From Iodobacter violaceini (GTDB lineage Bacteria; Pseudomonadota; Gammaproteobacteria; Burkholderiales; Chitinibacteraceae): DNA of 64,000 bases. Each line of letters opens with the position of its first letter. Within the stretch, counting starts at the first letter, position 1. The position numbers were made by a program, and so were the translations under genes. Where the stretch lies: contig NZ_JAAOLX010000001.1 in the NCBI RefSeq assembly GCF_011601265.1, positions 434,001 through 498,000 of the forward strand. The letters are read 5' to 3'. A model generated the notes under the pieces. It was given only the letters and a program-made list of their open reading frames with translations, was not told the origin of the DNA and did no database searches. Positions 34,441 to 42,455 of this stretch are shown in pieces.

Positions 34441-35541
34441 ATGCGTAATGACACGCGACTCGTTTATGAAAAGTTTGAAAAACAAATTGCCAACCTGAAT
34501 CATGTAGGCGATATCAGCAAGACATTCTCCGTCGATCCATCGGTACAGCAAAAGCTTGAAAACCGCGTCCAACTCTCCAGCCTGTTTCTCAGCAAAATTA
34601 ATATGCCAGGCGTCACCGAGCAGGAAGGCGAGAAGCTGGGACTGGGACTCACCGGCACGATTGCAGGCCGCACCAATACCAAAAAGGGACCGCGTAAACC
34701 ACGCGATGTATCCGGTTTAAGTTCTGGCCGTTACCGCTGTGAACAAACCAATTTTGATACCGGTATTAACTTCCACAAGCTGGATATGTGGGCCAAGTTC
34801 CCCGACTTCCAGGCCAAGCTTCGCAACCTGATTGTGAATCAGCAAGCGCTGGATCGAATCATGATCGGCCTGAATGGCGTATCTGTCGCCGAAGAAACCG
34901 ACCGCGAAAAATTCCCGCTTTTACAGGACGTGAACATCGGCTGGCTGCAACAGTACCGCGACCATGCGCCCACCAATGTAATGGCCGAAGGCCAGCCTGC
35001 ATCGGGCAAGATTACAGTTGGCTCGATCAGCGTTAAAACCAAAGAAGGCAAGCAATGGAAAACAGAAGACGGCGACTACCTGAATTTAGACGCCCTTGTT
35101 TTTGATGCCATCAATACGCTAATCCATCCGCAGTTCCGCGAGAACCCGCAGCTGGTGGTGATCACCTCCAGCGAATTACTGGTCGATAAATACTTCCCTA
35201 AGATCAACAAAGACCACGCCCCGACCGAAGAAATGGCAATGGATATGCTGATCAGTCAAAAACGAGTGGGTGGTCTCCCTGCTGTAACCGTGCCTTTCTT
35301 CCCCAAAGGCGCAATGATGATTACGACACTTTCCAATTTGTCGCTGTACTGGCAAATCGGGGGCCGTCGCCGTCATGTGCGGGAAGAGCCGGATTACAAC
35401 CAGGTCGCCAATTACGAAAGCTCGAATGATGCTTACGTAGTGGAAGTGTTCGAAGCCGGTTGCCTGATTGAAAACATCGAGCTGTTGCCAACTGAGCGCA
35501 CCGAAGCCGCGCCCATCGATCCACCCAAAGGCGGTGCGTAA
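34441..35541 (+). CDS. N: Major capsid protein (P2 gpN)
   Basis: The 366-residue HK97-fold capsid subunit; P2 gpN is 357. Typical features are MRNDTRLVYEKFEKQIANLN at the start, the LGLTGTIAGRTNT region and the C-terminal segment RRRHVREEPDYNQVANYES. It follows O by 31 bp with an AAAGGAAA ribosome site. The processing site at the N-terminus would be cut by gpO. Confidence 0.94.
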   Translation: MRNDTRLVYEKFEKQIANLNHVGDISKTFSVDPSVQQKLENRVQLSSLFLSKINMPGVTEQEGEKLGLGLTGTIAGRTNTKKGPRKPRDVSGLSSGRYRCEQTNFDTGINFHKLDMWAKFPDFQAKLRNLIVNQQALDRIMIGLNGVSVAEETDREKFPLLQDVNIGWLQQYRDHAPTNVMAEGQPASGKITVGSISVKTKEGKQWKTEDGDYLNLDALVFDAINTLIHPQFRENPQLVVITSSELLVDKYFPKINKDHAPTEEMAMDMLISQKRVGGLPAVTVPFFPKGAMMITTLSNLSLYWQIGGRRRHVREEPDYNQVANYESSNDAYVVEVFEAGCLIENIELLPTERTEAAPIDPPKGGA

Positions 35542-35570
35542 TCAGCCCCGCAAAAGCCCACTTGTTACGC

Positions 35571-36191
35571 ATGACTGCCGCGCAAGTATCCGCTCACAAC
35601 CCGCTGGCCAACGCCACCGGCTATGAGTTGATGCTTTCCAAACTCGCGGGCGACAAGCGACGGCTTAAGCAGATCCAGTCACTCAGCCGCAAGATCGATG
35701 CCAAGCGCGAGATGCTGCCCGATTACGCACCATGGATCAGCGGGGCTTTGTCCGCCCAGGGCGGCGGGCAGGATGAAGTGCTGATGACCGTCATGGTGTG
35801 GATGATCGACACCGGAAACTTCACCGCCGCCCTGCCGATTGTGCGCTATGCGATCAAGCATAAATTGTTTCTGCCGGATCAGTACCAGCGCACCCTGGCG
35901 TGTTTGGTTGTCGAGGAAATGGCCGATACCGCCATGAATGGCCGGGCATTGGGCGAAGTCATCGACGTAGCCGGGCTTCAAGAGATTGCCGAAATCACCC
36001 AGGCCGAAGATATGCCCGACCAGGTGAAGGCCAAGCTGTTTAAGGCCATTGCTTACGGCTTATCTGAGCACAATAAACCCGCTGCCGCCGACTATTTCCG
36101 GAAAGCCTTAGCGCTGCACCCCAAGTGCGGCGTGATTAAGGACCTGGAACGGCTGGAGCGGGAAATGAAGAACAAGGCCGCTGAAAAGTAG
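35571..36191 (+). CDS. M: Terminase small/endonuclease subunit (P2 gpM)
   Basis: A 206-residue protein that with gpP recognises and cuts cos. Family features are SLSRKIDAKREMLPDYAPWISG and LMTVMVWMIDTGNFTAALPIVRYAI. ATG 35571 is chosen; an in-frame TTG 9 bases upstream is less likely. The C-terminal tail (YFRKALALHPKCGVIKDLERL) is helical. Its position between N and L is the P2 order. Confidence 0.9.
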   Translation: MTAAQVSAHNPLANATGYELMLSKLAGDKRRLKQIQSLSRKIDAKREMLPDYAPWISGALSAQGGGQDEVLMTVMVWMIDTGNFTAALPIVRYAIKHKLFLPDQYQRTLACLVVEEMADTAMNGRALGEVIDVAGLQEIAEITQAEDMPDQVKAKLFKAIAYGLSEHNKPAAADYFRKALALHPKCGVIKDLERLEREMKNKAAEK

Positions 36192-36287
36192 CCTACCGGG
36201 CGAACCCCGCAGCGAGAGGCAGGGGGAGGCGAAGCCTTTTAAGGTTCTTTCAAATCCCCCTCCACCTCTTCTTTAAAAGGGCAAAAC

Positions 36288-36755
36288 ATGGGATTTATTG
36301 CAGCACAAAAAAACGATGAAATCTTAGAGCCCATCATTAAGAACAGCGGCTTCTGGCCGGATATCGATATTGCCGATGCACGAATCGCCATGCGTATCGA
36401 TGGCACCGTCACCTCGCCGCGCTTAAAGATGGCACTGATTGCCGCGATGGCCAGCGCCAATCAAGACCTGCGCAAGTACAAGGCTAAACAGATCGGGCTG
36501 GGGTTTAGCGACCTGATCGAGGTGGACAGCGACACCATCGACGGCCAGAACATCTTAGTCGGGCATTACATCCGCGCCGTGTACTGCTTAGCCAAAGCCA
36601 ACCTGACCGAGCGCTACCGCGATTTTGACAGTACCGGCGACGGCCACAACAAGGCCGACCAGCTCAGCGATCCCATCGAAGACTTAAACCGCGACGCACG
36701 CTGGGCCATCCGGGATCTGATCGGCAGCGCCCGCGCCACGGTCGAGTTGCTCTGA
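36288..36755 (+). CDS. L: Head completion protein (P2 gpL)
   Basis: A 155-residue connector protein that stabilises filled heads. It has the family pattern of an N-terminal FWPDIDIADARIAMRIDGTV and a C-terminal LNRDARWAIRDLIG. It is separated from M by 96 bp that hold only a ribosome site, and its stop overlaps the start of X by one base. Confidence 0.9.
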   Translation: MGFIAAQKNDEILEPIIKNSGFWPDIDIADARIAMRIDGTVTSPRLKMALIAAMASANQDLRKYKAKQIGLGFSDLIEVDSDTIDGQNILVGHYIRAVYCLAKANLTERYRDFDSTGDGHNKADQLSDPIEDLNRDARWAIRDLIGSARATVELL

Positions 36756-36961
36756 TGCAAGTCATTGCCAGCCAGGGCGAGACGCTGGACGAGATCTGCT
36801 TTCGGGTTTACGGCAAAACTGCCGGCATTACCGAGGCGGTGCTCGCCGCCAATCATAGGCTGGCCGATATGGGGCCAGTGCTCAAGATGGGTACCGTGAT
36901 CGAGCTGCCCAACATCAGTCCACCCGCCATCCAAACAACCATGATTCAACTATGGGACTAA
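36755..36961 (+). CDS. X: Tail protein X (LysM-like, P2 gpX)
   Basis: A 68-residue LysM-like protein (VIASQGETLDEICFRVYG; VLAANHRLADMGPVLKMGTVIELP) needed for tail assembly in P2. It overlaps L by one base and precedes the holin by 4 bp. Confidence 0.92.
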   Translation: MQVIASQGETLDEICFRVYGKTAGITEAVLAANHRLADMGPVLKMGTVIELPNISPPAIQTTMIQLWD

Positions 36962-36965
36962 ACCA

Positions 36966-37334
36966 ATGACCGAACCGCTCACCGGCACCGCCGCCTCTTT
37001 CACCGTGTTTTTACTCACCATTGCGGGGCTATTTTCAGGGATTCACGCCGACGTACTCATGGGCAGCTTTGCGGGGGCGGTGGTGTTTATCATGACCGCG
37101 CAAAAGCTCAGCGTTTTACAGAAGATCGTTTTCTTTCTGACCGCCTTTGTGGCCGGTTGCGTGGCCGCAAAACTGGTGGCGGATCTGATCGCCATCCCCC
37201 TGCCCGCTTCGATTGTCGTCAGCGAGGGGATCGGCGCACTGATTGCGGGGGCGATCAGCATGAAGCTATTGCAATGGCTGATCTTGCGAGCTGAACACCC
37301 CGAGGACTTGCTCAATATCGGGGGCAAAAAATGA
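36966..37334 (+). CDS. Phage holin-like membrane protein
   Basis: A 122-residue protein with three or four hydrophobic segments (FTVFLLTIAGLFSGI, LMGSFAGAVVFIMTA, IVFFLTAFVAGCVAAKLVA, GIGALIAGAISMKLLQWLI). It stands where P2 has the holin gene Y. It would permeabilise the inner membrane and release the endolysin. It overlaps the next membrane-protein gene by 4 bp. Confidence 0.82.
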   Translation: MTEPLTGTAASFTVFLLTIAGLFSGIHADVLMGSFAGAVVFIMTAQKLSVLQKIVFFLTAFVAGCVAAKLVADLIAIPLPASIVVSEGIGALIAGAISMKLLQWLILRAEHPEDLLNIGGKK

Positions 37335-37822
37335 ACCTCTATTTACTCATCAGCGTGCTGGCCTGCGCCTTAGCGGTGCTCTGTATTGCCTTTTTCAATC
37401 GAAGCAGCAAAGCCCATAGCAAAAGCATTTCTATTTTTGCCTACGTCTTAACAGTCTGTTACGGCCTCACAGCGATCCGCCTTCTGCTGGGGATCACGCC
37501 CGCCAGTGCGCCGCTGACCTTTTTACTGCTATGTAGCGGCCTTTATTTCTGCTTTAAGCGCGGCAATGTCAGCGATTTATGGGCCGCTTTGGCATGGCCC
37601 ATCCGGAAATTATTAAAACTCAAACAGGAGCCCCACATTGAACACCTCACCCCAGCTCTCCCCACACTTCAGCCTGCGCGAATTCACCGCCAGCCAAACC
37701 GCAGCACGGTACAACATCGACAACAGCCTGCCCGTAAACATGCACGAAAACGCGACCCACACCTGCGAACAACTCGAAAAAGTCCGGGCAATACTCGGAA
37801 ACAATCCCCTCATTATTACTAG
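37331..37822 (+). CDS. Second holin-family membrane protein (possible antiholin)
   Basis: A 163-residue protein with three N-terminal membrane segments (LYLLISVLACALAVLCIAFF; SIFAYVLTVCYGLTAIRLLLG; FLLLCSGLYFCF) like LydA/phage-holin-3 proteins. The C-terminal 60 residues are His/Arg/Pro-rich and are read from DNA that also encodes the endolysin in another frame (185-bp overlap). With the preceding holin this gives a holin/antiholin-like pair. The tail may be a by-product of the overlap. Confidence 0.7.
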   Translation: MNLYLLISVLACALAVLCIAFFNRSSKAHSKSISIFAYVLTVCYGLTAIRLLLGITPASAPLTFLLLCSGLYFCFKRGNVSDLWAALAWPIRKLLKLKQEPHIEHLTPALPTLQPARIHRQPNRSTVQHRQQPARKHARKRDPHLRTTRKSPGNTRKQSPHYY

Positions 37823-38102
37823 CGGCTGGCGTAACCCTGCATTAAATAAAGCGGTAGGAGGCAGCGCCAGCAGCGATCACGCCACCGCCCGCGCCGTAGA
37901 TATCCGCTGCCCGAAGTTTGGCACGGCCAGAACGATTGCAAGGGTATTGGCCGCCTCTGATATCGAGTTCGATCAATTGATTTTAGAGTCTCCCACGCTA
38001 CCGGGCGCATGGGTGCATATTGGCTTTCGTAAAGGGACCAACCGGCGGCAAGTGCTGACCAAGTTTGCCGGGGATAAAACCTATTACGCGGGGGTTAAAT
38101 GA
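37638..38102 (+). CDS. Endolysin, M15A-family peptidase
   Basis: A 154-residue peptidoglycan peptidase of the zinc M15A family. The zinc ligands are in the S-D-H-x-x-A-x-A-x-D motif (SDHATARAVDI) and the HIGF end (AWVHIGF), with the substrate-side SGWRNPALN. The start is TTG 37638, supported by AGGAG seven bases upstream and by the family N-terminus (LSPHFSLREF). It lies inside the tail of the second holin gene, in another frame. P2 itself uses a different endolysin (gpK). Confidence 0.9.
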   Translation: MNTSPQLSPHFSLREFTASQTAARYNIDNSLPVNMHENATHTCEQLEKVRAILGNNPLIITSGWRNPALNKAVGGSASSDHATARAVDIRCPKFGTARTIARVLAASDIEFDQLILESPTLPGAWVHIGFRKGTNRRQVLTKFAGDKTYYAGVK

Positions 38103-38557
38103 GCCGCCTCACCGCCCTTGCCCTTATCGCTTTGTGCTTTCTGGCCGCGCTGCTGATTGCCATCAATTTGCACCAAAACCAGAAGCACAAAGCCGAGCTG
38201 CTGCAACTGGAATTAAACGCCAGCGAGCAAGACAAGGCCCAGCAAGCGGCCTTGCTTGAACAGCTTTACAAAGCCAGCAGCGACAACGACGCCGCCCAGG
38301 CTGATTTACGCAGCAGCATTGAAAGCGTCAACACCGCACTGCTTAAGAACAAACGCGCTATGGAGCAACTTAAAAATGAAAGCAAAGAAGTCAGGGACTG
38401 GGCTGATACTCGCTTGCCTGCTGATGTTATCCGCCTGCGCCAGCGCCCCGAAATCGCCAGCGGTGCAGCTTATCGGGATTGGCTGTCCCACCGTGACAGC
38501 CTGCCGCCTGCCAGCGAGCCAAGCCAGGACCAACGGCGAACTGAATCTGTCGATTGA
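38099..38557 (+). CDS. Rz-like inner-membrane spanin (LysB)
   Basis: A 152-residue i-spanin. One N-terminal membrane helix (LTALALIALCFLAALLIAIN) is followed by a long periplasmic coiled coil (ELLQLELNASEQDKAQQAALLEQL) and a Pro-rich end. It overlaps the endolysin stop by 4 bp. The outer-membrane partner Rz1 is nested within it in the +1 frame. Confidence 0.85.
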   Translation: MSRLTALALIALCFLAALLIAINLHQNQKHKAELLQLELNASEQDKAQQAALLEQLYKASSDNDAAQADLRSSIESVNTALLKNKRAMEQLKNESKEVRDWADTRLPADVIRLRQRPEIASGAAYRDWLSHRDSLPPASEPSQDQRRTESVD

Positions 38558-38642
38558 TGATCTGGAAGCCGCATGGCACAGCTGCGCGGCGCAAGTCGAT
38601 ATGGTGCTGCAATGCCAGCAGACCGCTAAGGCCGCCCCATGA
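38376..38642 (+). CDS. Rz1-like outer-membrane lipoprotein spanin (LysC)
   Basis: An 88-residue lipoprotein with signal sequence KAKKSGTGLILACLLMLSAC; the lipobox LSAC puts the lipidated Cys at about residue 21. It begins inside the Rz-like gene in another frame and extends past its end, the classic embedded Rz1 arrangement. Together the two fuse inner and outer membranes at lysis. The longer frame from 38256 is not the real start. Confidence 0.85.
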   Translation: MKAKKSGTGLILACLLMLSACASAPKSPAVQLIGIGCPTVTACRLPASQARTNGELNLSIDDLEAAWHSCAAQVDMVLQCQQTAKAAP

Positions 38643-39100
38643 TTAAGCCCGCCGACCTGCGCGAATACCTGTCTAAAACGGTGCGCCACCTTGCCCACAA
38701 TCCTGACAAGCTGGCCATCTTTATTGATGAAGGCCATCTGATTGCCACAGCGGGCAAATCGCTTTCTTTTGAATATCAGTACACGCTGAACGCCATCATT
38801 CAGGATTACGCCGACCACCCCGACACCATTATGGTGCCGGTGCTGGCTTGGGTAAGCAGCAATCAGCCCGAGCTTTTTAGTAATGCAGACAAGCGCCAGA
38901 ACGGCATTAGCTTTGAAGCGGATATACTGAACCACAACACCATCGACCTATCGATAAAGATCAATCTGACCGAGCGCGTGGTGGTGCGAGAGGTGGATGG
39001 CAAGCCCGTCATTACCCATTACGGCGAGCCGCCGCTGGATGAATACGCGGGCAAAGACTGGGCTTTATTCTTGCGCGATCAGCCGTGGCCAGTTGAATGA
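38639..39100 (+). CDS. R: Tail completion protein (P2 gpR)
   Basis: A 153-residue protein with the gpR pattern: the N-terminal IKPADLREYLSKTV, FEYQYTLNAIIQDYADHPD in the middle, and FEADILNHNTIDLSIKINLTERV. It helps finish the tail end that joins the head. It overlaps Rz1 by 4 bp and S by 4 bp. Confidence 0.9.
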   Translation: MIKPADLREYLSKTVRHLAHNPDKLAIFIDEGHLIATAGKSLSFEYQYTLNAIIQDYADHPDTIMVPVLAWVSSNQPELFSNADKRQNGISFEADILNHNTIDLSIKINLTERVVVREVDGKPVITHYGEPPLDEYAGKDWALFLRDQPWPVE

Positions 39101-39549
39101 GCGACAACTTTAAAGCGCTGGAAGGCTGGGCCTCTGGCCTGCTTGGTAATCTGGACGCCAAAGCATTACGCGGCATGAATAAGCGCCTCGCTACCGAACT
39201 GCGTAAACGCCAGCAAGCCCATATTGCAGCCAACCAAAACCCCGACGGCACGCCTTACGCCCCGCGCTTGCCGCAGATGCGAAAAAAAGGCGGACGCATT
39301 AAGCGCAAGCTGTTTACCAAGCTGCGCACCGCCCGCCACCTAAAAACCCAAAGCAACGCCAACGGGGCCACCGTGCATTTCAGCCCCAGCGCCAACCGCC
39401 TGGCGCGTGTTCATCAGTTTGGTTTAGTGGATACCGTCAATGCCAAGCGCGGGATCAGGCACAAATACGCAGCGCGTGAATTGCTGGGTTTTAGCCAAAG
39501 CGATGATGAACTCATTGCAGAGGCTATCCTCAGTCAAATTAGCAAGTAA
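39097..39549 (+). CDS. S: Tail completion protein (P2 gpS)
   Basis: A 150-residue protein of the gpS/virion-morphogenesis family (LEGWASGLLGNLDAKALRGMN; VHFSPSANRLARVHQFGL; YAARELLGFS). It is needed for normal tail length and head joining. It ends the first rightward late unit and a 435-bp gap follows before V. Confidence 0.92.
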   Translation: MSDNFKALEGWASGLLGNLDAKALRGMNKRLATELRKRQQAHIAANQNPDGTPYAPRLPQMRKKGGRIKRKLFTKLRTARHLKTQSNANGATVHFSPSANRLARVHQFGLVDTVNAKRGIRHKYAARELLGFSQSDDELIAEAILSQISK

Positions 39550-39698
39550 TTTGTCAATTTGAGTGAGGTTAGTTAGCTATGAAATTTATTTCAATGATAA
39601 AGATACCCTGCCGTTTATCAGTTTTTCATTTCCCCCGATTTTTTTGATCATCGTCGTGATGGCACTCTTGACTATGTTTACAACAGCAGGAAAATGTC

Positions 39699-39893
39699 AT
39701 GAGAAAGCTTAAAAAACCACTCTTTTGCAACATCTTTAACAAGACCATAATAATGATTGAATTCATTCATGATGTATCAGAGATGGGTAGCTGCGAGGTA
39801 TGTTTCCAGCACGAATACAACTGTACTGAAGAGAAGGACTGCCCTAAAGCATTCAGCCCAGACTGTCCAGTTAACAACAAAAACACTTCGTAG
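39699..39893 (+). CDS. Possible small Cys-rich protein between S and V
   Basis: A 64-codon frame whose product holds five Cys in its second half (SCEVC, NCTEEKDC, DCPVN), suggesting a small metal-binding or disulphide protein. It lies in the S-V gap, a common place for extra genes in P2-like phages, and is more AT-rich than its neighbours. No family recognised. An internal start at MIEFIHDV is possible. Confidence 0.4.
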   Translation: MRKLKKPLFCNIFNKTIIMIEFIHDVSEMGSCEVCFQHEYNCTEEKDCPKAFSPDCPVNNKNTS

Positions 39894-39918
39894 CACAGTT
39901 TAAAAAACCAGTCGTTAA

Positions 39919-39937
39919 TGTAAAAAACCTCCTCACA
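39919..39937. promoter_or_regulatory. Candidate Ogr-type activator site upstream of V
   Basis: TGT-N13-ACA, as in front of O and FI. It is only 47 bp from the V start codon. A hairpin (CGCCTGTGCG/CGCACAGGCG, 39940-39968) lies between it and the gene. Confidence 0.4.
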
Positions 39938-39939
39938 CC

Positions 39940-39968
39940 CGCCTGTGCGTGAACATCGCGCACAGGCG
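39940..39968 (+). promoter_or_regulatory. GC-rich hairpin just upstream of V
   Basis: A 10-bp perfect stem, CGCCTGTGCG/CGCACAGGCG, with a 9-base loop ends 15 bp before the V ATG. There is no T-run, so it is not a terminator; it may affect translation of V or be a protein-binding dyad. Confidence 0.5.
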
Positions 39969-39983
39969 CGGCACTATGGCTGG

Positions 39984-40661
39984 ATGAATCAAACAGCCGA
40001 ACATTCCCGAATTTTAGAAAGCCTGATCCGTATCGGTACCGTCGCCGAAGTGGATCACACCAGCGCGCTCTGCCGTGTGCAAAGTGGCGAGTTGCTGACC
40101 GACTGGCTGCCATGGCTCACCGCCCGCGCGGGCAATGTCCGCGTATGGAGTCCGCCCAGCATCGGCGAGCAAGTCGTTCTGTTTAGCCAGTCGGGTGAAG
40201 TGGGCGCGGGTGTGGTGTTGCCCGGGTTGTTTTCAGATGCGATGCCTGCGCCCAGCCAGTCTGCTGACCTCTGTTGCACTGCCTACCCTGATGGCGCGGT
40301 AATGACTTACAACTACGCCAGCGGCGCACTCAGCGCCACCGGCATCAAGACTGCGCAGATTCAAGCCACAGATCATGTCACCGTAGATTGCCCGGAAACC
40401 ACCACCACCGGAAATCTGACCGTGGGTGGTGATCTGGTCATTAAGGGCGACAGCACCTTCAAAGGTAAAGCCGATGTACTGGGCGCATTCAGCTACGCCG
40501 CAGGCATGAGAGGTACTGGCGGAGAAGGGGGCGGAGCAACGACGATCACCGGCCCAATCACCCAAAGCGGTGGCGCGATCACCAGTAATGGCGTGGCTCT
40601 GGATTCACATACTCACGGTGGCGTAGAGCACGGTGGCAGCAATACCGGCGGGCCAACCTAA
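39984..40661 (+). CDS. V: Baseplate assembly/spike protein (P2 gpV)
   Basis: A 225-residue spike protein that punctures the outer membrane. The N-terminal OB-fold is visible (LIRIGTVAEVDHTSALCRVQSG; TDWLPWLTARAG; WSPPSIGEQV), then a beta-helix and a C-terminal HTHGG iron-binding tip (SHTHGG). ATG 39984 fits the family start; the longer frame from 39945 does not. It opens the V-W-J-I-H-G unit. Confidence 0.94.
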   Translation: MNQTAEHSRILESLIRIGTVAEVDHTSALCRVQSGELLTDWLPWLTARAGNVRVWSPPSIGEQVVLFSQSGEVGAGVVLPGLFSDAMPAPSQSADLCCTAYPDGAVMTYNYASGALSATGIKTAQIQATDHVTVDCPETTTTGNLTVGGDLVIKGDSTFKGKADVLGAFSYAAGMRGTGGEGGGATTITGPITQSGGAITSNGVALDSHTHGGVEHGGSNTGGPT

Positions 40662-41011
40662 TGGCGGGCCTGAACAAACACAGTGGCCATTCGATTGATG
40701 ATCTGGCCCATATCCAGCAATCAGTGGCCGATGTGCTGACCACCCCGCTGGGCAGCCGCTTAATGCGCCGCGACTATGGCTCTGAAATCCCCGAGCTGAT
40801 CGATCAGCCTTTAAACGGCGCTACCCGCTTACGCGTCATGGCCGCCACCGCCACCGCGCTTAAAAAGTGGGAACCGCGTATCCGCGCCCAGCGCGTCACT
40901 TTAGAGCAGGGCCAGCCACACGGCGCACTCAGCGTCACCGTAGAAGCCGAACGCATCGATGGCCCGCGCGGCCAGCAGCCGGTGGCGCTTTCTATTCCTC
41001 TGCGAGCCTAA
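40661..41011 (+). CDS. W: Baseplate wedge protein (P2 gpW)
   Basis: A 116-residue protein of the gp25-like/lysozyme-like wedge family: DDLAHIQQSVADVLTTPLGSRLMRRDYGSEIPELID is diagnostic. It overlaps V by one base and precedes J by 3 bp. Confidence 0.94.
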   Translation: MAGLNKHSGHSIDDLAHIQQSVADVLTTPLGSRLMRRDYGSEIPELIDQPLNGATRLRVMAATATALKKWEPRIRAQRVTLEQGQPHGALSVTVEAERIDGPRGQQPVALSIPLRA

Positions 41012-41014
41012 GCC

Positions 41015-41914
41015 ATGAAAAGCCAAGAAGTAGACCTCTCCCGCCTGCCCCCGCCCAACCTGATCGAGGCGCTGGATTTTGAAACGATCTTTAATGAACG
41101 CAAAGCGGCACTGATTGCGCTCTATCCCGATGCGGCCGCCGTGCTTACTTTGGAATCTGAACCACTCACCAAGCTGTTACAAGAAAACGCTTACCGTGAA
41201 GTGATCCAGCGGCAACGCATTAACGAGCGTGGCGCGGCTTGTATGCTGGCGTTCAGCCAGGGGACCGATTTAGACCATCTGGTCGCCAACTTTAATGTGC
41301 AGCGCTTTGTGATTACGCCCGCCAATCCAAACGCGGTACCACCCACCGATGTGGTTTTAGAATCTGATGATTCATTACGCGCACGGGGCCAGCGGGCCTT
41401 TGAAGGCTTAAGCGTGGCAGGACCAAGATCGGCGTATATCTTTCATGCTTTATCGGCTGACGCCCGTGTGGCCGATGCAAGCGCCATCAGCCCCCAGCCC
41501 TGTGAAGTGGTCGTCAGCGTGCTGGCAAACGATGGCGACGGCAGCGCCCCCGCTGATTTGCTCAGTAAAGTCAGGCTACTGCTATCGGGCGAAGATGTGC
41601 GCCCTGTTGGCGATCGGCTTACCGTGCAGTCGGCCAGCATCGTCAATTACGCCGTCACTGCCGTTTTATATCTCTATCAAGGCCCGGAAAAAGGCCCGAT
41701 TTTAGAAGCCGCCCACGCCCAGCTTAAAAAATACATCAGCACCCAGCGCCGCATGGGGCGCGATATCCGCCAATCGGCCATCTTTGCCGCGCTGCATGTG
41801 GAAGGCGTGCAGCGTGTTGAACTCGTGTCGCCGGCTAAAGATGTGGTGCTTGATGAAACACAGGCCGCGCACTGCACAGCAGTGGAAATCAGCGTCGGCG
41901 GCATCGATGACTAA
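41015..41914 (+). CDS. J: Baseplate wedge protein (P2 gpJ)
   Basis: A 299-residue baseplate J protein. Characteristic stretches are LSRLPPPNLIEALDFETI, the NERGAACMLAFSQGTDLDHL segment and SDDSLRARGQRAFEGLSVAGP. It joins the wedge to the tail-fibre attachment protein I, which it overlaps by 8 bp. Confidence 0.95.
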   Translation: MKSQEVDLSRLPPPNLIEALDFETIFNERKAALIALYPDAAAVLTLESEPLTKLLQENAYREVIQRQRINERGAACMLAFSQGTDLDHLVANFNVQRFVITPANPNAVPPTDVVLESDDSLRARGQRAFEGLSVAGPRSAYIFHALSADARVADASAISPQPCEVVVSVLANDGDGSAPADLLSKVRLLLSGEDVRPVGDRLTVQSASIVNYAVTAVLYLYQGPEKGPILEAAHAQLKKYISTQRRMGRDIRQSAIFAALHVEGVQRVELVSPAKDVVLDETQAAHCTAVEISVGGIDD

Positions 41915-42455
41915 ATCCTTGCTGCCAACCGGATCAAGCAAATTAGAACGCGCCATAGCGAGCAGCTGCCAATCCGGCCAAGAATTGCCAATTCTGCTGG
42001 CGGCGCTTTGGAATGCCGACACCTGCCCCAAGGCCGCCTTGCCCTATTTAGCCTGGGCGTTCTCAGTGGATCGCTGGGACGAGAACTGGAGCGAGCCGGT
42101 GCAGCGGGAAGTGATCCGGCAATCGTTCTTTGTGCATCAGCACAAGGGCACCATCGGCGCACTTAAACGCATCGTCGAGCCGCTGGGCTATCGCTTAGAG
42201 ATCACCGAATGGTGGGAAGAAAACCCCATCGGCCCGCGCGGCACCTTCAGGCTGGAAGTCAAAACGATAGACCACGGCATTACCGAAGAAACCCAGATCG
42301 AGCTGAACTATTTAATCGATGAAGCCAAACCGCTCTCGCGCCATTTAATAGAAATGAATATCAGCGTCGAGCCACGCGGCCTGATCTATATCGGCGTCGG
42401 CCAATACCAGGGCGAAGTCATCAACATCTACCCCAAGGCAATCGACACCCTATGA
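41907..42455 (+). CDS. I: Tail/baseplate protein I (P2 gpI)
   Basis: A 182-residue protein with the gpI pattern LPILLAALWNADTCP and LPYLAWAFSVDRWD. ATG 41907 overlaps the end of J (GATGACTAA). The upstream-extended frame from 41784 is out-of-frame J sequence. It connects the baseplate to tail fibre H and overlaps it by 4 bp. Confidence 0.93.
   Translation: MTKSLLPTGSSKLERAIASSCQSGQELPILLAALWNADTCPKAALPYLAWAFSVDRWDENWSEPVQREVIRQSFFVHQHKGTIGALKRIVEPLGYRLEITEWWEENPIGPRGTFRLEVKTIDHGITEETQIELNYLIDEAKPLSRHLIEMNISVEPRGLIYIGVGQYQGEVINIYPKAIDTL

Noticed and set aside
38306-38935. 209-codon minus-strand frame
   Set aside because: It is the antisense of the spanin and tail genes, all of which are family-supported.
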